From positions 29,912-93,911 of the forward strand of contig NZ_FMAF01000024.1 in NCBI RefSeq assembly GCF_900094565.1: DNA of 64,000 bases. The letters are read 5' to 3'. The translations under genes were made by a program, and so were the position numbers. The notes beneath the pieces are model-generated. The model ran no database searches, had not been told where the DNA came from, and saw nothing but the letters and a program-made list of their open reading frames with translations. Positions 44,164-52,969 of the stretch are shown one piece after another (the stretch's first letter is position 1; each line of letters starts with the position of its first letter). This DNA comes from Martinezella lusitana. GTDB lineage: Bacteria; Pseudomonadota; Alphaproteobacteria; Rhizobiales; Rhizobiaceae.

Positions 44164-45114
44164 CTAGCGATGGAATTGCGGGGCCGGCCGCCGCATCGAA
44201 GGCTTGATGGCTTCGACATTCATCGCGGAGAGGACGCGCATATCCCGGCGGAAATCGGAAGGCGTCATGCCGGCAATGTGGCGGAAGGATTTGTTGAAGG
44301 CGCTTATCGAGCCGAAGCCGCTGTCCATGGCAACCTGCAGGACATTGGCGCCGTCGCGCATCAGCATCGCCTGGGCACGAGAAAGACGCAGCAGGTTCAC
44401 ATATTTACCGAGGGTCATGCCGGTGGATTTCTTGAAGAGATTCATCGCATATTTCGGATGCAGATCCGCCGCCTTGGCAATATCGACCGTATCGATGTCA
44501 TGCAGGAAATTGGCGGCGATGAAATCGCACATTCTTGCCAGGCTGCGCGAGGATTGCGGATGGACCTGCTCGTTCGTCAGGTTTTCCTGCTTCTCCGGTA
44601 CCATGCGGTAGGGCTCGAAGGCGATCCTCTCCAGACGCAAGAGAAGTTCGGCGACGGCGTGTTCGGCCTTCGTCCGATCGCCGGACATGGCGTAACGGTG
44701 CCATCTGGCGAAATTCTCGTCATCGGCGGCATCGGTTGCCGAGCTTATCAGCGTCTGCCCGCGGATCAGCCGGCTGGAAATATCGAGCGGCAGCCGCATG
44801 CGGAAAAAATGCACGAGCGGCAGATGCGCGCCCGCATAGATCGCATCGTCGGACAGTTCATCCAGCTGATGCGGCTGGCCGCCCCAGAAGAGGCAGATCT
44901 CGCCGGCCTTCAGATGAAGCTCATGATCGCCTATATGGTAATGTACGGTGCCGCGCACGATGTAGTTCACTTCCACCTGCGCGTGCCAATGCGGCTTCGC
45001 CATCGGCAGCGGATGGGAATAAAACATCTGCAGGATCGTTGGCAGCCCTTCGACACTGCTCGCGCCCGGCTGATAGACCGCTCGATCGCCCACCTTACTT
45101 TTCGCCAAGTCCAT
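44164..45114 (-). CDS. AraC family regulator with cupin sensor
   Basis: A 316-residue regulator. The N-terminal cupin (about 25-130; 'HWHAQVEVNYIVRGTVHYHIG' and 'LKAGEICLFWGGQPHQL') senses a sugar; the C-terminal pair of HTHs (about 205-300) includes 'VDIAKAADLHPKYAMNLFKKSTG' and 'VLQVAMDSGFGSISAFNKSFRHIAGMTP'. It is divergent from the ABC transporter genes (86 bases between starts), the standard layout for an activator of that operon. AAGGGAAC precedes the ATG. Confidence 0.9.
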   Translation of the reverse strand: MDLAKSKVGDRAVYQPGASSVEGLPTILQMFYSHPLPMAKPHWHAQVEVNYIVRGTVHYHIGDHELHLKAGEICLFWGGQPHQLDELSDDAIYAGAHLPLVHFFRMRLPLDISSRLIRGQTLISSATDAADDENFARWHRYAMSGDRTKAEHAVAELLLRLERIAFEPYRMVPEKQENLTNEQVHPQSSRSLARMCDFIAANFLHDIDTVDIAKAADLHPKYAMNLFKKSTGMTLGKYVNLLRLSRAQAMLMRDGANVLQVAMDSGFGSISAFNKSFRHIAGMTPSDFRRDMRVLSAMNVEAIKPSMRRPAPQFHR

Positions 45115-45200
45115 GTTCCCTTTTTAGGAGACAGAAGCGTACCGGGAGCTAGTTTAAGCGCGTTCGCTTGCGGACAGCAATTGAAAAGGGAGGATTTTCA

Positions 45201-46475
45201 ATGCGTTTAAAACTTGCTGGAGCGGCGGTGCTTGCCACCTTGCTCGCTTCCGGTTCTGCCTTTGCGGAACAAACCACCATCACGGTCTGGAGCTGGAACA
45301 TCGCCGCGTCGGCGCTGAAATCCACGATCGAAGGCTTCAATAAGAAATATCCGGATATCAAGGTCGATGTGCAGGACATCGGCAACCCACAGGTCTTCGA
45401 CAAGATGCTGGCCGCTTGCGCCGCCGGCGGCGACGGCCTGCCCGACGTCATGTCGATCGAAAACCACAAAGCTTCCATTTTCTGGAACCGCTTCCCCGAC
45501 TGCCTGACCGACCTGACGAAGCTCGGCTATAACAACGACCTCAAGAAGCAGTTCCCGGATTTCAAGCGCGCCGAACTCGAAGTCGGCGATGCGGCCTATG
45601 CGATGCCATGGGATTCCGGCCCGGTCACCATGTTCTATCGCCGTGATCTCTACGAAAAGGCCGGCGTCGATCCGGCAACGATCAAGACCTGGGACGATTT
45701 CATCGCTGCCGGCAAAAAGATCTCTGCCGCAAACCCGGGCGTGATCATGGCGCAGGCCGATCTCAACGGCGACACCGAATGGTTCCGCATGCTCGCCAAT
45801 GAACAGGGCTGCGGCTACTTCTCGGATGACAGCCAGAGCATCACCGTCAACCAGCCCGCCTGCGTCAAGGCGCTGGACAAGGTGAAGGAAATCAAGGACG
45901 CGGGCCTGCTGAGCGCTGCAAACTGGAACGAGAAAATCCAGTCGAACACTGCCGGCAAGGTGGCATCGCAGCTCTATGGCGGCTGGTACGAAGGCACCAT
46001 CCGCTCCACGTCGCCAGATCTCGCCGGCAAATGGGGCGTCTATCCGATGCCGAGCATGACTGCCGACGGCCCGCATGCGGCCAACCTCGGCGGTTCTTCG
46101 CTGGCGATTGCCAACGGCTCGAAGAACAAGGAAGCCGCTTGGAAATATCTGAGCTACACGCTTGGCACCAATGAGGGCCAGGTCACGATGCTGAAGTCCT
46201 TCGGGCTCGTGCCGTCGTTGCTGACAGCGGTTCAGGATCCCTTCGTCAACCAGCCGCAGCCCTATTGGGGTGGGCAAAAGGTCTGGACCGATATCCTCGC
46301 CACCCTGCCGAAGATCCGCCCGAATCCCGGCACCCAGTATTTCAGCGACGCCGACGAAATCATAAAGGCCGTCCAGACGAAGTACCTTGCCGGCGGCTAT
46401 CCGAACGGCAAGGCGGCGCTCGACGACGCGGCTCAGCAGATCGCCTCGGCGACGGGTCTGCCGCTCGCGAAATGA
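45201..46475 (+). CDS. Sugar ABC transporter substrate-binding protein (CUT1)
   Basis: A 424-residue family 1 extracellular solute-binding protein. The signal peptide ends at GSAFA-EQ (about 22). The mature part starts with 'ITVWSWNIAASALKSTIEGFNKKYPDIKV', and has 'DVMSIE', 'YAMPWDSGPVTMFYRRDLYEKAGVDP' and 'GGWYEGT' typical of the MalE group. It has conserved cysteine pairs (CAAGG; CGYF ... PAC). GGGAGGA lies 8 bases before ATG 45201. It heads the operon SBP-permease-permease-ATPase-oxidoreductase. The sugar is unknown. Confidence 0.92.
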   Translation: MRLKLAGAAVLATLLASGSAFAEQTTITVWSWNIAASALKSTIEGFNKKYPDIKVDVQDIGNPQVFDKMLAACAAGGDGLPDVMSIENHKASIFWNRFPDCLTDLTKLGYNNDLKKQFPDFKRAELEVGDAAYAMPWDSGPVTMFYRRDLYEKAGVDPATIKTWDDFIAAGKKISAANPGVIMAQADLNGDTEWFRMLANEQGCGYFSDDSQSITVNQPACVKALDKVKEIKDAGLLSAANWNEKIQSNTAGKVASQLYGGWYEGTIRSTSPDLAGKWGVYPMPSMTADGPHAANLGGSSLAIANGSKNKEAAWKYLSYTLGTNEGQVTMLKSFGLVPSLLTAVQDPFVNQPQPYWGGQKVWTDILATLPKIRPNPGTQYFSDADEIIKAVQTKYLAGGYPNGKAALDDAAQQIASATGLPLAK

Positions 46476-46587
46476 GTGACATAGCCGGGCGCGCATCCCA
46501 AGCCGCGCCCGGCATCCCCGCCGCCCTGGAGGCGGCGGGGATGTGTCGTCACGGATCATTTCACTGCGCATAAAGGAGGAGGCTTTC

Positions 46588-47448
46588 ATGCGGCTGCAGA
46601 ACCGGAGCGCCTATGCGTTTCTTGCGCCCTATCTTCTGGTGTTTACGGCCTTCTGGGTGTGGCCGATCATCGATTCGTTCCTGATTTCGTTCCAGAATAC
46701 CCGCGTCAATCCTTGGACTTTCAACCTGCCGCTCAATTGGGGGCGACTATTCGGCGACCCGGCCTTCTACAACGCACTTCAAAACACGCTTATCATCCTG
46801 ATCGTCCAGGTACCCGTCATGATCACGCTCGCCACGGTCATGGCGGTGCTGTTGAATTCACCACTGCTCAAGGCGCGCGGCATTTTCCGCTTCGCTTTCT
46901 TCGCACCCGTCGTGGTCGGCGAGGTCGCCTATGCAGCCGTCTTCCGCTTAATGTTCAACGTCGATTTCGGCATCATCAACAAGCTGCTCGGCGGTGTCGG
47001 CATTTCGCCGGTGTCGTGGTTTGCCGACTCCCACGCCGCCATGGTCCTCATCATCATCGCCGTCACCTGGCGCTGGGCCGGATACAACGCCATTATCATC
47101 CTGTCTGGGCTGCAATCGATCCCCGAGGATGTCTATGAAGCTGCAACGCTCGACCGTGTCAGCCGCTTCCAGCAGTTCATCCACATCACCCTGCCGCTCT
47201 TGAAACCGATCATTCTCTTCTGCGTGGTCCTGTCCGTCATCGGCACCATGCAGCTCTTCACCGAACCATATCTGATCACCAACAGGGGTGGCCCCGGCGG
47301 TGGGACGGAGACGCTCGGCCTGTTGCTCTATCGCCAGGCCTTCCAGTCGACCAACTTCGGCTATGCCTCGGCGATTGCCTACACGATGGCGGCGCTCGCC
47401 GTGGTCATCTCTCTTCTCAATCTCTGGGTGGGGCGCGAAGCTAAATGA
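46588..47448 (+). CDS. Sugar ABC transporter permease (MalF type)
   Basis: A 286-residue inner-membrane permease with six membrane spans. The EAA loop that contacts the ATPase is 'EAATLDRVSRFQQFIHITLP' (about 190-210), followed by the 'GGPGGGTETLGLLLYRQAF' segment common to MalF-like subunits. AAAGGAGGAGG precedes ATG 46588. It overlaps the next permease gene by 4 bases (ATGA). Confidence 0.93.
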   Translation: MRLQNRSAYAFLAPYLLVFTAFWVWPIIDSFLISFQNTRVNPWTFNLPLNWGRLFGDPAFYNALQNTLIILIVQVPVMITLATVMAVLLNSPLLKARGIFRFAFFAPVVVGEVAYAAVFRLMFNVDFGIINKLLGGVGISPVSWFADSHAAMVLIIIAVTWRWAGYNAIIILSGLQSIPEDVYEAATLDRVSRFQQFIHITLPLLKPIILFCVVLSVIGTMQLFTEPYLITNRGGPGGGTETLGLLLYRQAFQSTNFGYASAIAYTMAALAVVISLLNLWVGREAK

Positions 47449-48281
47449 AATCGAAGTCCAAATCCACTCTGATCCGCTCGCTCGCCTTGCACGGCCTGCT
47501 GGCGCCGCTCGCCATCATCTGGCTGTTTCCGCTCTGGATGATGTTCGTCTTCTCGACCATGCCCGATTACGGCATTTTCAGCCCCGGCATCATCCTGACA
47601 CCGTCGACAGGTTTCATGGACAACGTCCGCAACCTCCAGGCCGACACCAACTTCATCGGCGCTATGACGATCTCCATCGTCGTTGCCATCGTCTATACGG
47701 TCCTGTCGGTCATGCTGACCTCGATGGCGGGATGGGCTCTGGCGCGCTACCAGTTCGCCGGCCGTCCGGGCGTCATCGGCATCATCCTCGGCACGATCAC
47801 CCTTCCCTACTCCGTCGTCGTCATCCCGCAGTTCATCATGGTGGCGCGCGATTTCGGGCTGGCCAATTCTTGGGTCGCGCTGATCGTGCCGCCACTCTTC
47901 AATTCACTCGGCGTGCTGTTCATGCGCCAGGCCTTCTCGATGATGCCCGGCGAGCTGTTTGATGCGGCCAGGGTTGAGGGTGTCAAGGAATGGCAGATCT
48001 TTCTGCGCATCGCCCTGCCACTCGCAAGGCCGACGATGGCCGCGCTCGCCATCATCCTGTTCCTGGCCTCCTGGAACAACTACCTCTGGCCGCTGCTCAT
48101 CAATTCCCGGCCTGGAATGATGACCGCGCCCGTGGCGCTCGGGACGCTCATCGGCCTCACCAGAGTATCCTGGGGCGGCATCATGGCCGGCGCGGTGATG
48201 CTGACGGCGCCGATCCTCGTCATCTTCGTTCTCCTGCAGCGCCACTTCATCGCCGGCATCGCCGCCGGCGCAATCAAATAA
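47445..48281 (+). CDS. Sugar ABC transporter permease (MalG type)
   Basis: A 278-residue permease with six spans. It has 'LTSMAGWALARYQFAG', 'TLPYSVVVIPQFIM' and the EAA-like loop 'DAARVEGVKEWQIFLRIALP' (about 173-192). It forms the heterodimeric channel with the preceding permease. Translationally coupled to it by a 4-base overlap. Confidence 0.93.
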   Translation: MKSKSKSTLIRSLALHGLLAPLAIIWLFPLWMMFVFSTMPDYGIFSPGIILTPSTGFMDNVRNLQADTNFIGAMTISIVVAIVYTVLSVMLTSMAGWALARYQFAGRPGVIGIILGTITLPYSVVVIPQFIMVARDFGLANSWVALIVPPLFNSLGVLFMRQAFSMMPGELFDAARVEGVKEWQIFLRIALPLARPTMAALAIILFLASWNNYLWPLLINSRPGMMTAPVALGTLIGLTRVSWGGIMAGAVMLTAPILVIFVLLQRHFIAGIAAGAIK

Positions 48282-48296
48282 TTCCGGGAGACCCGT

Positions 48297-49385
48297 ATGG
48301 CTGAACTATCCCTTAACAACATCGTCAAACGCTACGGTTCACTGGAAATCATTCACGGCGCCAATCTCGAGGTGAAGGACGGCGAATTCGTCGTTTTCGT
48401 CGGCCCTTCGGGATGCGGCAAATCCACACTGCTGCGCATGATCGCCGGGCTGGAAGATATTTCCGGCGGCGAGCTCAAGATCGGCGGCCGCGTCGTCAAC
48501 GACATGGAGCCGGCCGATCGCGGCATCGCCATGGTCTTCCAGTCCTATGCCCTCTACCCGCATCTGACGGTGGAGCAGAACCTGAATTTCGGCCTGCGCA
48601 TGAACGGCAATCCGAAGGCGGATACCGACCGCCGCGTCAAGCAGGCCTCCGAGATCCTGCAGATCACCGAGCTGATGCAGCGCCGGCCGAAGCAGCTCTC
48701 CGGCGGCCAGCGCCAGCGCGTCGCCATCGGCCGCGCCATCGTGCGCGAACCGCAGATTTTCCTGTTCGACGAACCGCTCTCCAACCTCGATGCCGAGCTG
48801 CGCGTGCAGATGCGCGTCGAAATCTCCCGCCTTCACAAGAAGCTCGGCACGACGATGATCTATGTGACGCATGATCAGACGGAGGCGATGACCCTTGCCG
48901 ACAAGATCGTCGTGCTGCGCAGCGGCAACATCGAACAGGTGGGAGCACCGCTCGACCTCTATGACGATCCGGCCAACCAGTTCGTCGCCGGATTCGTCGG
49001 CTCGCCGAAGATGAATTTCCTGCGCGCCGAGGTCGTCGACAATCAGCCTGGCCGCGTCGGGGTGGCCCTTCGCGACCAGCGCAATGTCCGCCTGTCGCTG
49101 CCGATCACGGCAGCGGGCGTCGAAATCGGCGAGCATGTGACGCTGGGCGTTCGCCCCGAGCACTTCCTCGACGCCGGGCGAGGCGATGCGGATCTGACCG
49201 TCGACGTCGACGTCGCCGAGCATCTCGGCAACACCAGCTACATCTACGCCAACATCGCCGGCGGCGAGCAGATCGTCATCGAACGCGAAGAGTCCCGCAA
49301 CACCGGCAACCGGGACACGCTTACCGTCGCGCTTTCCGCGGCCAAGACATTCCTCTTCGACGGTGCCGGAAACCGATTGCGGTAG
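48297..49385 (+). CDS. Sugar ABC transporter ATP-binding protein (UgpC/MsmK type)
   Basis: A 362-residue ATPase. Walker A GPSGCGKST (about 38-46), Q-loop 'MVFQSYALYPHLT', signature LSGGQRQR (about 135-142), Walker B 'IFLFDEPLSNLD', H-loop 'YVTHDQTEAMTLADKI'. A C-terminal TOBE/MalK-like regulatory domain follows (about 240-360). Such ATPases may serve more than one CUT1 system. It is 15 bases downstream of the permease gene. Confidence 0.94.
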   Translation: MAELSLNNIVKRYGSLEIIHGANLEVKDGEFVVFVGPSGCGKSTLLRMIAGLEDISGGELKIGGRVVNDMEPADRGIAMVFQSYALYPHLTVEQNLNFGLRMNGNPKADTDRRVKQASEILQITELMQRRPKQLSGGQRQRVAIGRAIVREPQIFLFDEPLSNLDAELRVQMRVEISRLHKKLGTTMIYVTHDQTEAMTLADKIVVLRSGNIEQVGAPLDLYDDPANQFVAGFVGSPKMNFLRAEVVDNQPGRVGVALRDQRNVRLSLPITAAGVEIGEHVTLGVRPEHFLDAGRGDADLTVDVDVAEHLGNTSYIYANIAGGEQIVIEREESRNTGNRDTLTVALSAAKTFLFDGAGNRLR

Positions 49386-49436
49386 GCGCTGTCTTTTCTC
49401 CCAAGACAGCATGCAGATTTAGGAAAGGATCGTTCC

Positions 49437-51440
49437 ATGAGTACAGATACACCCATCCGCTGGGGCATTATCGGCCCCGGCAGGATCGCTCAAACTTTTG
49501 CCGACGGCATCGCCCATTCCCGCAGCGGCAAGCTGGTGGCCATCGCCAGCCGCAACCCGGACAAGCCGGGTCTCGGCGACAATTTCCCCGGCGCCCGCAT
49601 CGTTAGCGGATACGAGGCGCTGCTTGCCGACAAGGACATCGACGCCGTCTATATCGCCACGCCGCACACCGGCCATGCCGAATGGGCGATCAAGGCGATC
49701 CGCGCCGGCAAGCATGTGCTTGTCGAAAAGCCGATCGCGCTTTCGGCCTATGATGCAGAAGCAATCTATTACGAAGCCAAGAAGGCCGGGGTCTTCGCCG
49801 GCGAAGCTTTCATGTACCGCGTCCATCCGCAGACGGCGAAACTGATCGAACTGGTGAAGAGCGGCGCGATCGGCGAGCTGCGCATCATCCGCTCGTCCTT
49901 CGGCTTCAACATGGGCACCGTCAAGCCGGAACATCGGTTGTTTGCCAATGAAACGGCCGGCGGCGGCATCCTCGATGTCGGCGGCTATCCCGTGTCGATG
50001 GCGCGTCTGATTGCCGGTGCCGCCGATGGCAAGCCGTTTCTCGATCCCGACAAGGTCTCGGGCGTTGCCCATCTCGGCCAGACGGGCGTCGACGAATGGG
50101 CGTCGGCCGTGCTGAAATTCCCAAACAGCATTATTGCCGAAGTCTCCTGCTCGATCATGGCAAACCAGGACAACACGCTGCGGATCATCGGCTCCGAAGG
50201 ACGCATCGAAGTTGCAGACTTCTGGTTCGCCTCCGGCCATAAGGGCGGCGTCGGCAAGATCGAGCTCATCAAAGGCGGGGAGACCCAGACCATCGAAGTC
50301 AAGGAGGAGCGCTGGCTCTATTCCTTCGAGGTCGATGCGGCGGGCGATGCCATCCGCGCCGGACACAAGGAATTCGCCTATCCCGGCATCGGCTGGGCGG
50401 ATTCGATCGGCAATCTCCGAGTTCTCGATCAGTGGCGCGCCTCCGTCGGCCTCGAATACGAAGTCGAGAAGGCAACGCATAGGACGAAGAACATCGCCGG
50501 CACAGCCGTTACCAAGGGCAACAGCATCCCGAAGCGCGACATCCCCGGCATTACTAAGCCGGCATCGACCGTCATGCTCGGCTTCGAATTCTTCCCGAAT
50601 TTCGCGGCCGCCTCGCTGACGCTCGACGCCTTCTATGAAGCCGGCGGTAACGCCTTCGACACTGCTTATGTCTATGGCGGCGGCAAGACGGAGAGCATCT
50701 TCGGCGATTGGCACACCAGCCGGAAGGTGCCGCGCGAGGAGATTGTTTTGATCGGCAAGGGCGCCCATTCGCCGCTTTGCTACCCGGATATGATCTCCAA
50801 GCAACTCGACCAGTCGCTCAACCGCCTGAAGACCGACTATGTCGACATCTACTTCATGCATCGCGACAACACGGCCGTCCCGGTCAGCGAGTTCGTCGAT
50901 GCCATGGATGCCGAGGTCAAAGCCGGCCGCATTCGCGGCATTTTCGGCGGTTCGAACTGGACGCGCGCCCGCTTCGACGAGGCGATCGCCTATGCCGAGA
51001 AGAACGGCAAGACCGCACCTGCGGCGCTTTCCAACAACTTCTCGCTGGCCGAAATGCTCGACCCGATCTGGGCCGGATGCGTCGCTGCCTCAGACGACGA
51101 ATGGAAGGCTTGGCTGAACGCCAAGCAGATCCCGAACTTCGCCTGGTCGAGCCAGGGCCGCGGCTTCTTCACCGACCGCGCCGGCCGCGACAAACGGAAC
51201 GATGAGGAACTGGTGCGCGTCTGGTATTCCGACCGCAACTTCGGCCGCCGCGACAGGGCGATCGAACTGGCGCAGAAGCTCGGCCGCAACCCGATCCATA
51301 TCGCGCTTGCCTATGTCATTGCCCAGCCGTTCCCGGTCATCCCGCTGATCGGCCCGCGCACGATCGCCGAGCTGGAAGACAGTCTCTCGGCGCTCGACAT
51401 CAAGCTGACGCCGGAACAGGTGAAGTGGCTTGAAGGCTGA
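49437..51440 (+). CDS. Fusion of Gfo/Idh/MocA dehydrogenase and aldo/keto reductase
   Basis: A 667-residue chain of two complete oxidoreductases. Residues 1 to about 340 are a Gfo/Idh/MocA dehydrogenase: Rossmann 'WGIIGPGRIAQTFADGI', catalytic EKPIALS, and 'GGGILDVGGYPVSMARLI'. Residues about 375-667 are an aldo/keto reductase with the tetrad Asp-Tyr in AFDTAYVYGGG, Lys in VLIGKGAHS and His in YFMHRDN, ending with 'PLIGPRTIAELEDSLSAL'. A short linker joins them ('TKGNSIPKRDIPGI'). It follows the ABC genes by 51 bases, so it likely oxidises or reduces the imported sugar in two coupled steps. Confidence 0.92.
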   Translation: MSTDTPIRWGIIGPGRIAQTFADGIAHSRSGKLVAIASRNPDKPGLGDNFPGARIVSGYEALLADKDIDAVYIATPHTGHAEWAIKAIRAGKHVLVEKPIALSAYDAEAIYYEAKKAGVFAGEAFMYRVHPQTAKLIELVKSGAIGELRIIRSSFGFNMGTVKPEHRLFANETAGGGILDVGGYPVSMARLIAGAADGKPFLDPDKVSGVAHLGQTGVDEWASAVLKFPNSIIAEVSCSIMANQDNTLRIIGSEGRIEVADFWFASGHKGGVGKIELIKGGETQTIEVKEERWLYSFEVDAAGDAIRAGHKEFAYPGIGWADSIGNLRVLDQWRASVGLEYEVEKATHRTKNIAGTAVTKGNSIPKRDIPGITKPASTVMLGFEFFPNFAAASLTLDAFYEAGGNAFDTAYVYGGGKTESIFGDWHTSRKVPREEIVLIGKGAHSPLCYPDMISKQLDQSLNRLKTDYVDIYFMHRDNTAVPVSEFVDAMDAEVKAGRIRGIFGGSNWTRARFDEAIAYAEKNGKTAPAALSNNFSLAEMLDPIWAGCVAASDDEWKAWLNAKQIPNFAWSSQGRGFFTDRAGRDKRNDEELVRVWYSDRNFGRRDRAIELAQKLGRNPIHIALAYVIAQPFPVIPLIGPRTIAELEDSLSALDIKLTPEQVKWLEG

Positions 51441-51524
51441 AACGACACGGCCGGTTCGTGACATCACGGCCGGCAGTTGAGTGCGATTGCGCAAAATGAA
51501 AACAGCCCATCCGGACTTCCGGGT

Positions 51525-51709
51525 GGGCGATTGCATATGGAGCATGCCAGTGACGCAATCCCTGGCCCGAAGGGTCGGATGAGGGGGCTCATCGCCGTAC
51601 CCCATCAGTACTCTTGCTCCTGACATCCCCCTCATCCGCCTGTCGGCACCTTCTCCCTTTGGGGAGAAGGGGTTACCCGGCAACGATCTCTTCCCATATG
51701 CAATCGCCC
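51525..51709. mobile_element. 185-bp element with 16-bp terminal inverted repeats
   Basis: Perfect ends GGGCGATTGCATATGG (51525-51540) and its complement (51694-51709). Inside is a copy of the CTCATCCGCCTGTCGGCACC/CTTCTCCC palindromic repeat also seen at 118-164. There is no coding capacity. It resembles a MITE or mosaic intergenic element. A short hairpin in 51505-51527 just before it may end the fusion gene's transcript. The whole gap 51441-51762 has no gene. Confidence 0.7.
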
Positions 51710-51762
51710 TGCCGAAACCAGACAGGCTCTTTGCATCTTATGCCGACGATGATCGCCAACGG

Positions 51763-52296
51763 TCAGGCGGCGAAATCGAAGGCTTTCGTCCCGGCCCCCT
51801 CCAGCCGCAGCAGATAAGCCTTGCGCTCGAGGCCGCCGGCAAATCCTCTGAGCTCACCCGCCGATCCGATAACCCGATGGCATGGCGCGATGATCGAGAT
51901 CGGGTTGCGGCCATTGGCGGCACCAACTGCACGGATCGCTTTCAGCGCCCCGATCTCGGCAGCAATCTGGGTGTAGGTGCGCGTCTCGCCGAAGGGAATG
52001 GCCAGCAGCGCCCGCCATACCTTCCGCTGAAACTCGGTTCCCGAAAAATCGAGCGGGAGATCGAAAGCCTGCCGTTCGCCGGCGAAATACTCGCGGAGTT
52101 GTCGCTCGGCCTCCAGCAAGACGGGATGGCTGTCGTCCTTGGCGACGATCGGCAGCTGCACGCGATTGGGCCGGTCATTATCCCATAGAATGGCCGCAAG
52201 CCCGTCATCGCTGGCAACAAGCTTCAGCGCGCCGACGGGCGAAGCCATGATCCTGTAGACATAATGCTTGCCGGCATTTCGCGTGGATGTGGTCAT
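51763..52296 (-). CDS. ogt: Methylated-DNA--protein-cysteine methyltransferase
   Basis: A 177-residue O6-alkylguanine-DNA alkyltransferase. The acceptor Cys is in the invariant PCHRV (IIAPCHRVIGSAG, about 140-152); the HTH contains 'TYTQIAAEIGALKAIRAVGAANGRNP' with the Arg finger. It repairs O6-methylguanine and O4-methylthymine in one suicidal step. The Ada N-terminal domain is absent, so it is the Ogt type. Monocistronic by position. Confidence 0.94.
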   Translation of the reverse strand: MTTSTRNAGKHYVYRIMASPVGALKLVASDDGLAAILWDNDRPNRVQLPIVAKDDSHPVLLEAERQLREYFAGERQAFDLPLDFSGTEFQRKVWRALLAIPFGETRTYTQIAAEIGALKAIRAVGAANGRNPISIIAPCHRVIGSAGELRGFAGGLERKAYLLRLEGAGTKAFDFAA

Positions 52297-52528
52297 GCCG
52301 ATATCCTTCCTTCGAATCGTGCCGCAAGGCGGCAGTCGATCTCCTTGTCGTCATGACATGAGACCCAAAATATAAGGTTCCAGCCACCCGAAAAACGTCT
52401 TCGCGGGCCGAAATCCAATACTTCCGCATTCCACGCCTTCGATCGAAATACCGACGTCGCGGTTTGGAAATTGGATCGAAATTGTGTAAAACCGAGGCAA
52501 GATTGGTCACCTGCATGCGGAGTCAGAG

Positions 52529-52864
52529 ATGACGGTTCGCCCGCCGCGCAATTTCAATCCATCCAATATGAACGAGACCGGCCTCGGGATTCTCGAATAT
52601 GAGATGATGTCGGAGCGCGCCAGCTCGCTCGGCCGCCATGGCATGAAGGTGGAGGCAGCACTCGCCGCGCTGCAGGAGGGCGAGGCCAAGGGCAAGGATG
52701 GCGTCGAACACGAGCGGCTGGTCGATGCTGCTGCGCAAGCCGTTTGGGCCATGTTCATTCATCGCGAGATCTGCGGCCTGCGCAACAGCCGCGACGTCAT
52801 CCAGCGCTATGGCATTCCGAACAAAGTGCTTGCGCGCCTCGGCGCGAGCCCGCGCCACACATAG
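52529..52864 (+). CDS. Conserved small rhizobial protein of unknown function (111 aa)
   Basis: A soluble helical protein. 'GLGILEYEMMSERASSLGRHGMKVEAALAALQE' followed by 'VDAAAQAVWAMFIHREICGLRNSRDVIQRYGIP' looks like a two-helix unit; the type is recurrent in rhizobia as uncharacterised protein (DUF6665-like, from memory and unsure). ATG 52529 has GGAG 7 bases before it; M14 is an alternative. The stop lies in the first arm of a strong hairpin. Confidence 0.7.
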   Translation: MTVRPPRNFNPSNMNETGLGILEYEMMSERASSLGRHGMKVEAALAALQEGEAKGKDGVEHERLVDAAAQAVWAMFIHREICGLRNSRDVIQRYGIPNKVLARLGASPRHT

Positions 52865-52916
52865 AGCAGTCAACGGTTTCACGAAACCGCTTGACTGCTC
52901 TATGTCTTTGTTTTTG
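52859..52916 (+). terminator. Long perfect hairpin terminator and dispersed repeat
   Basis: ACATAGAGCAGTCAA (52859-52873) pairs perfectly with 52891-52905, and the inner CGGTTTC with GAAACCG, followed by CTTTGTTTTTG. The continuing 52917-52967 (…GCACACTTTTCCTGCAATCGCTCTA) looks like a repeat motif I know from many rhizobial intergenic regions. Confidence 0.8.
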
Positions 52917-52969
52917 CGCGGTTGCGGACGGAAAGCCGCTGCACACTTTTCCTGCAATCGCTCTAAACT

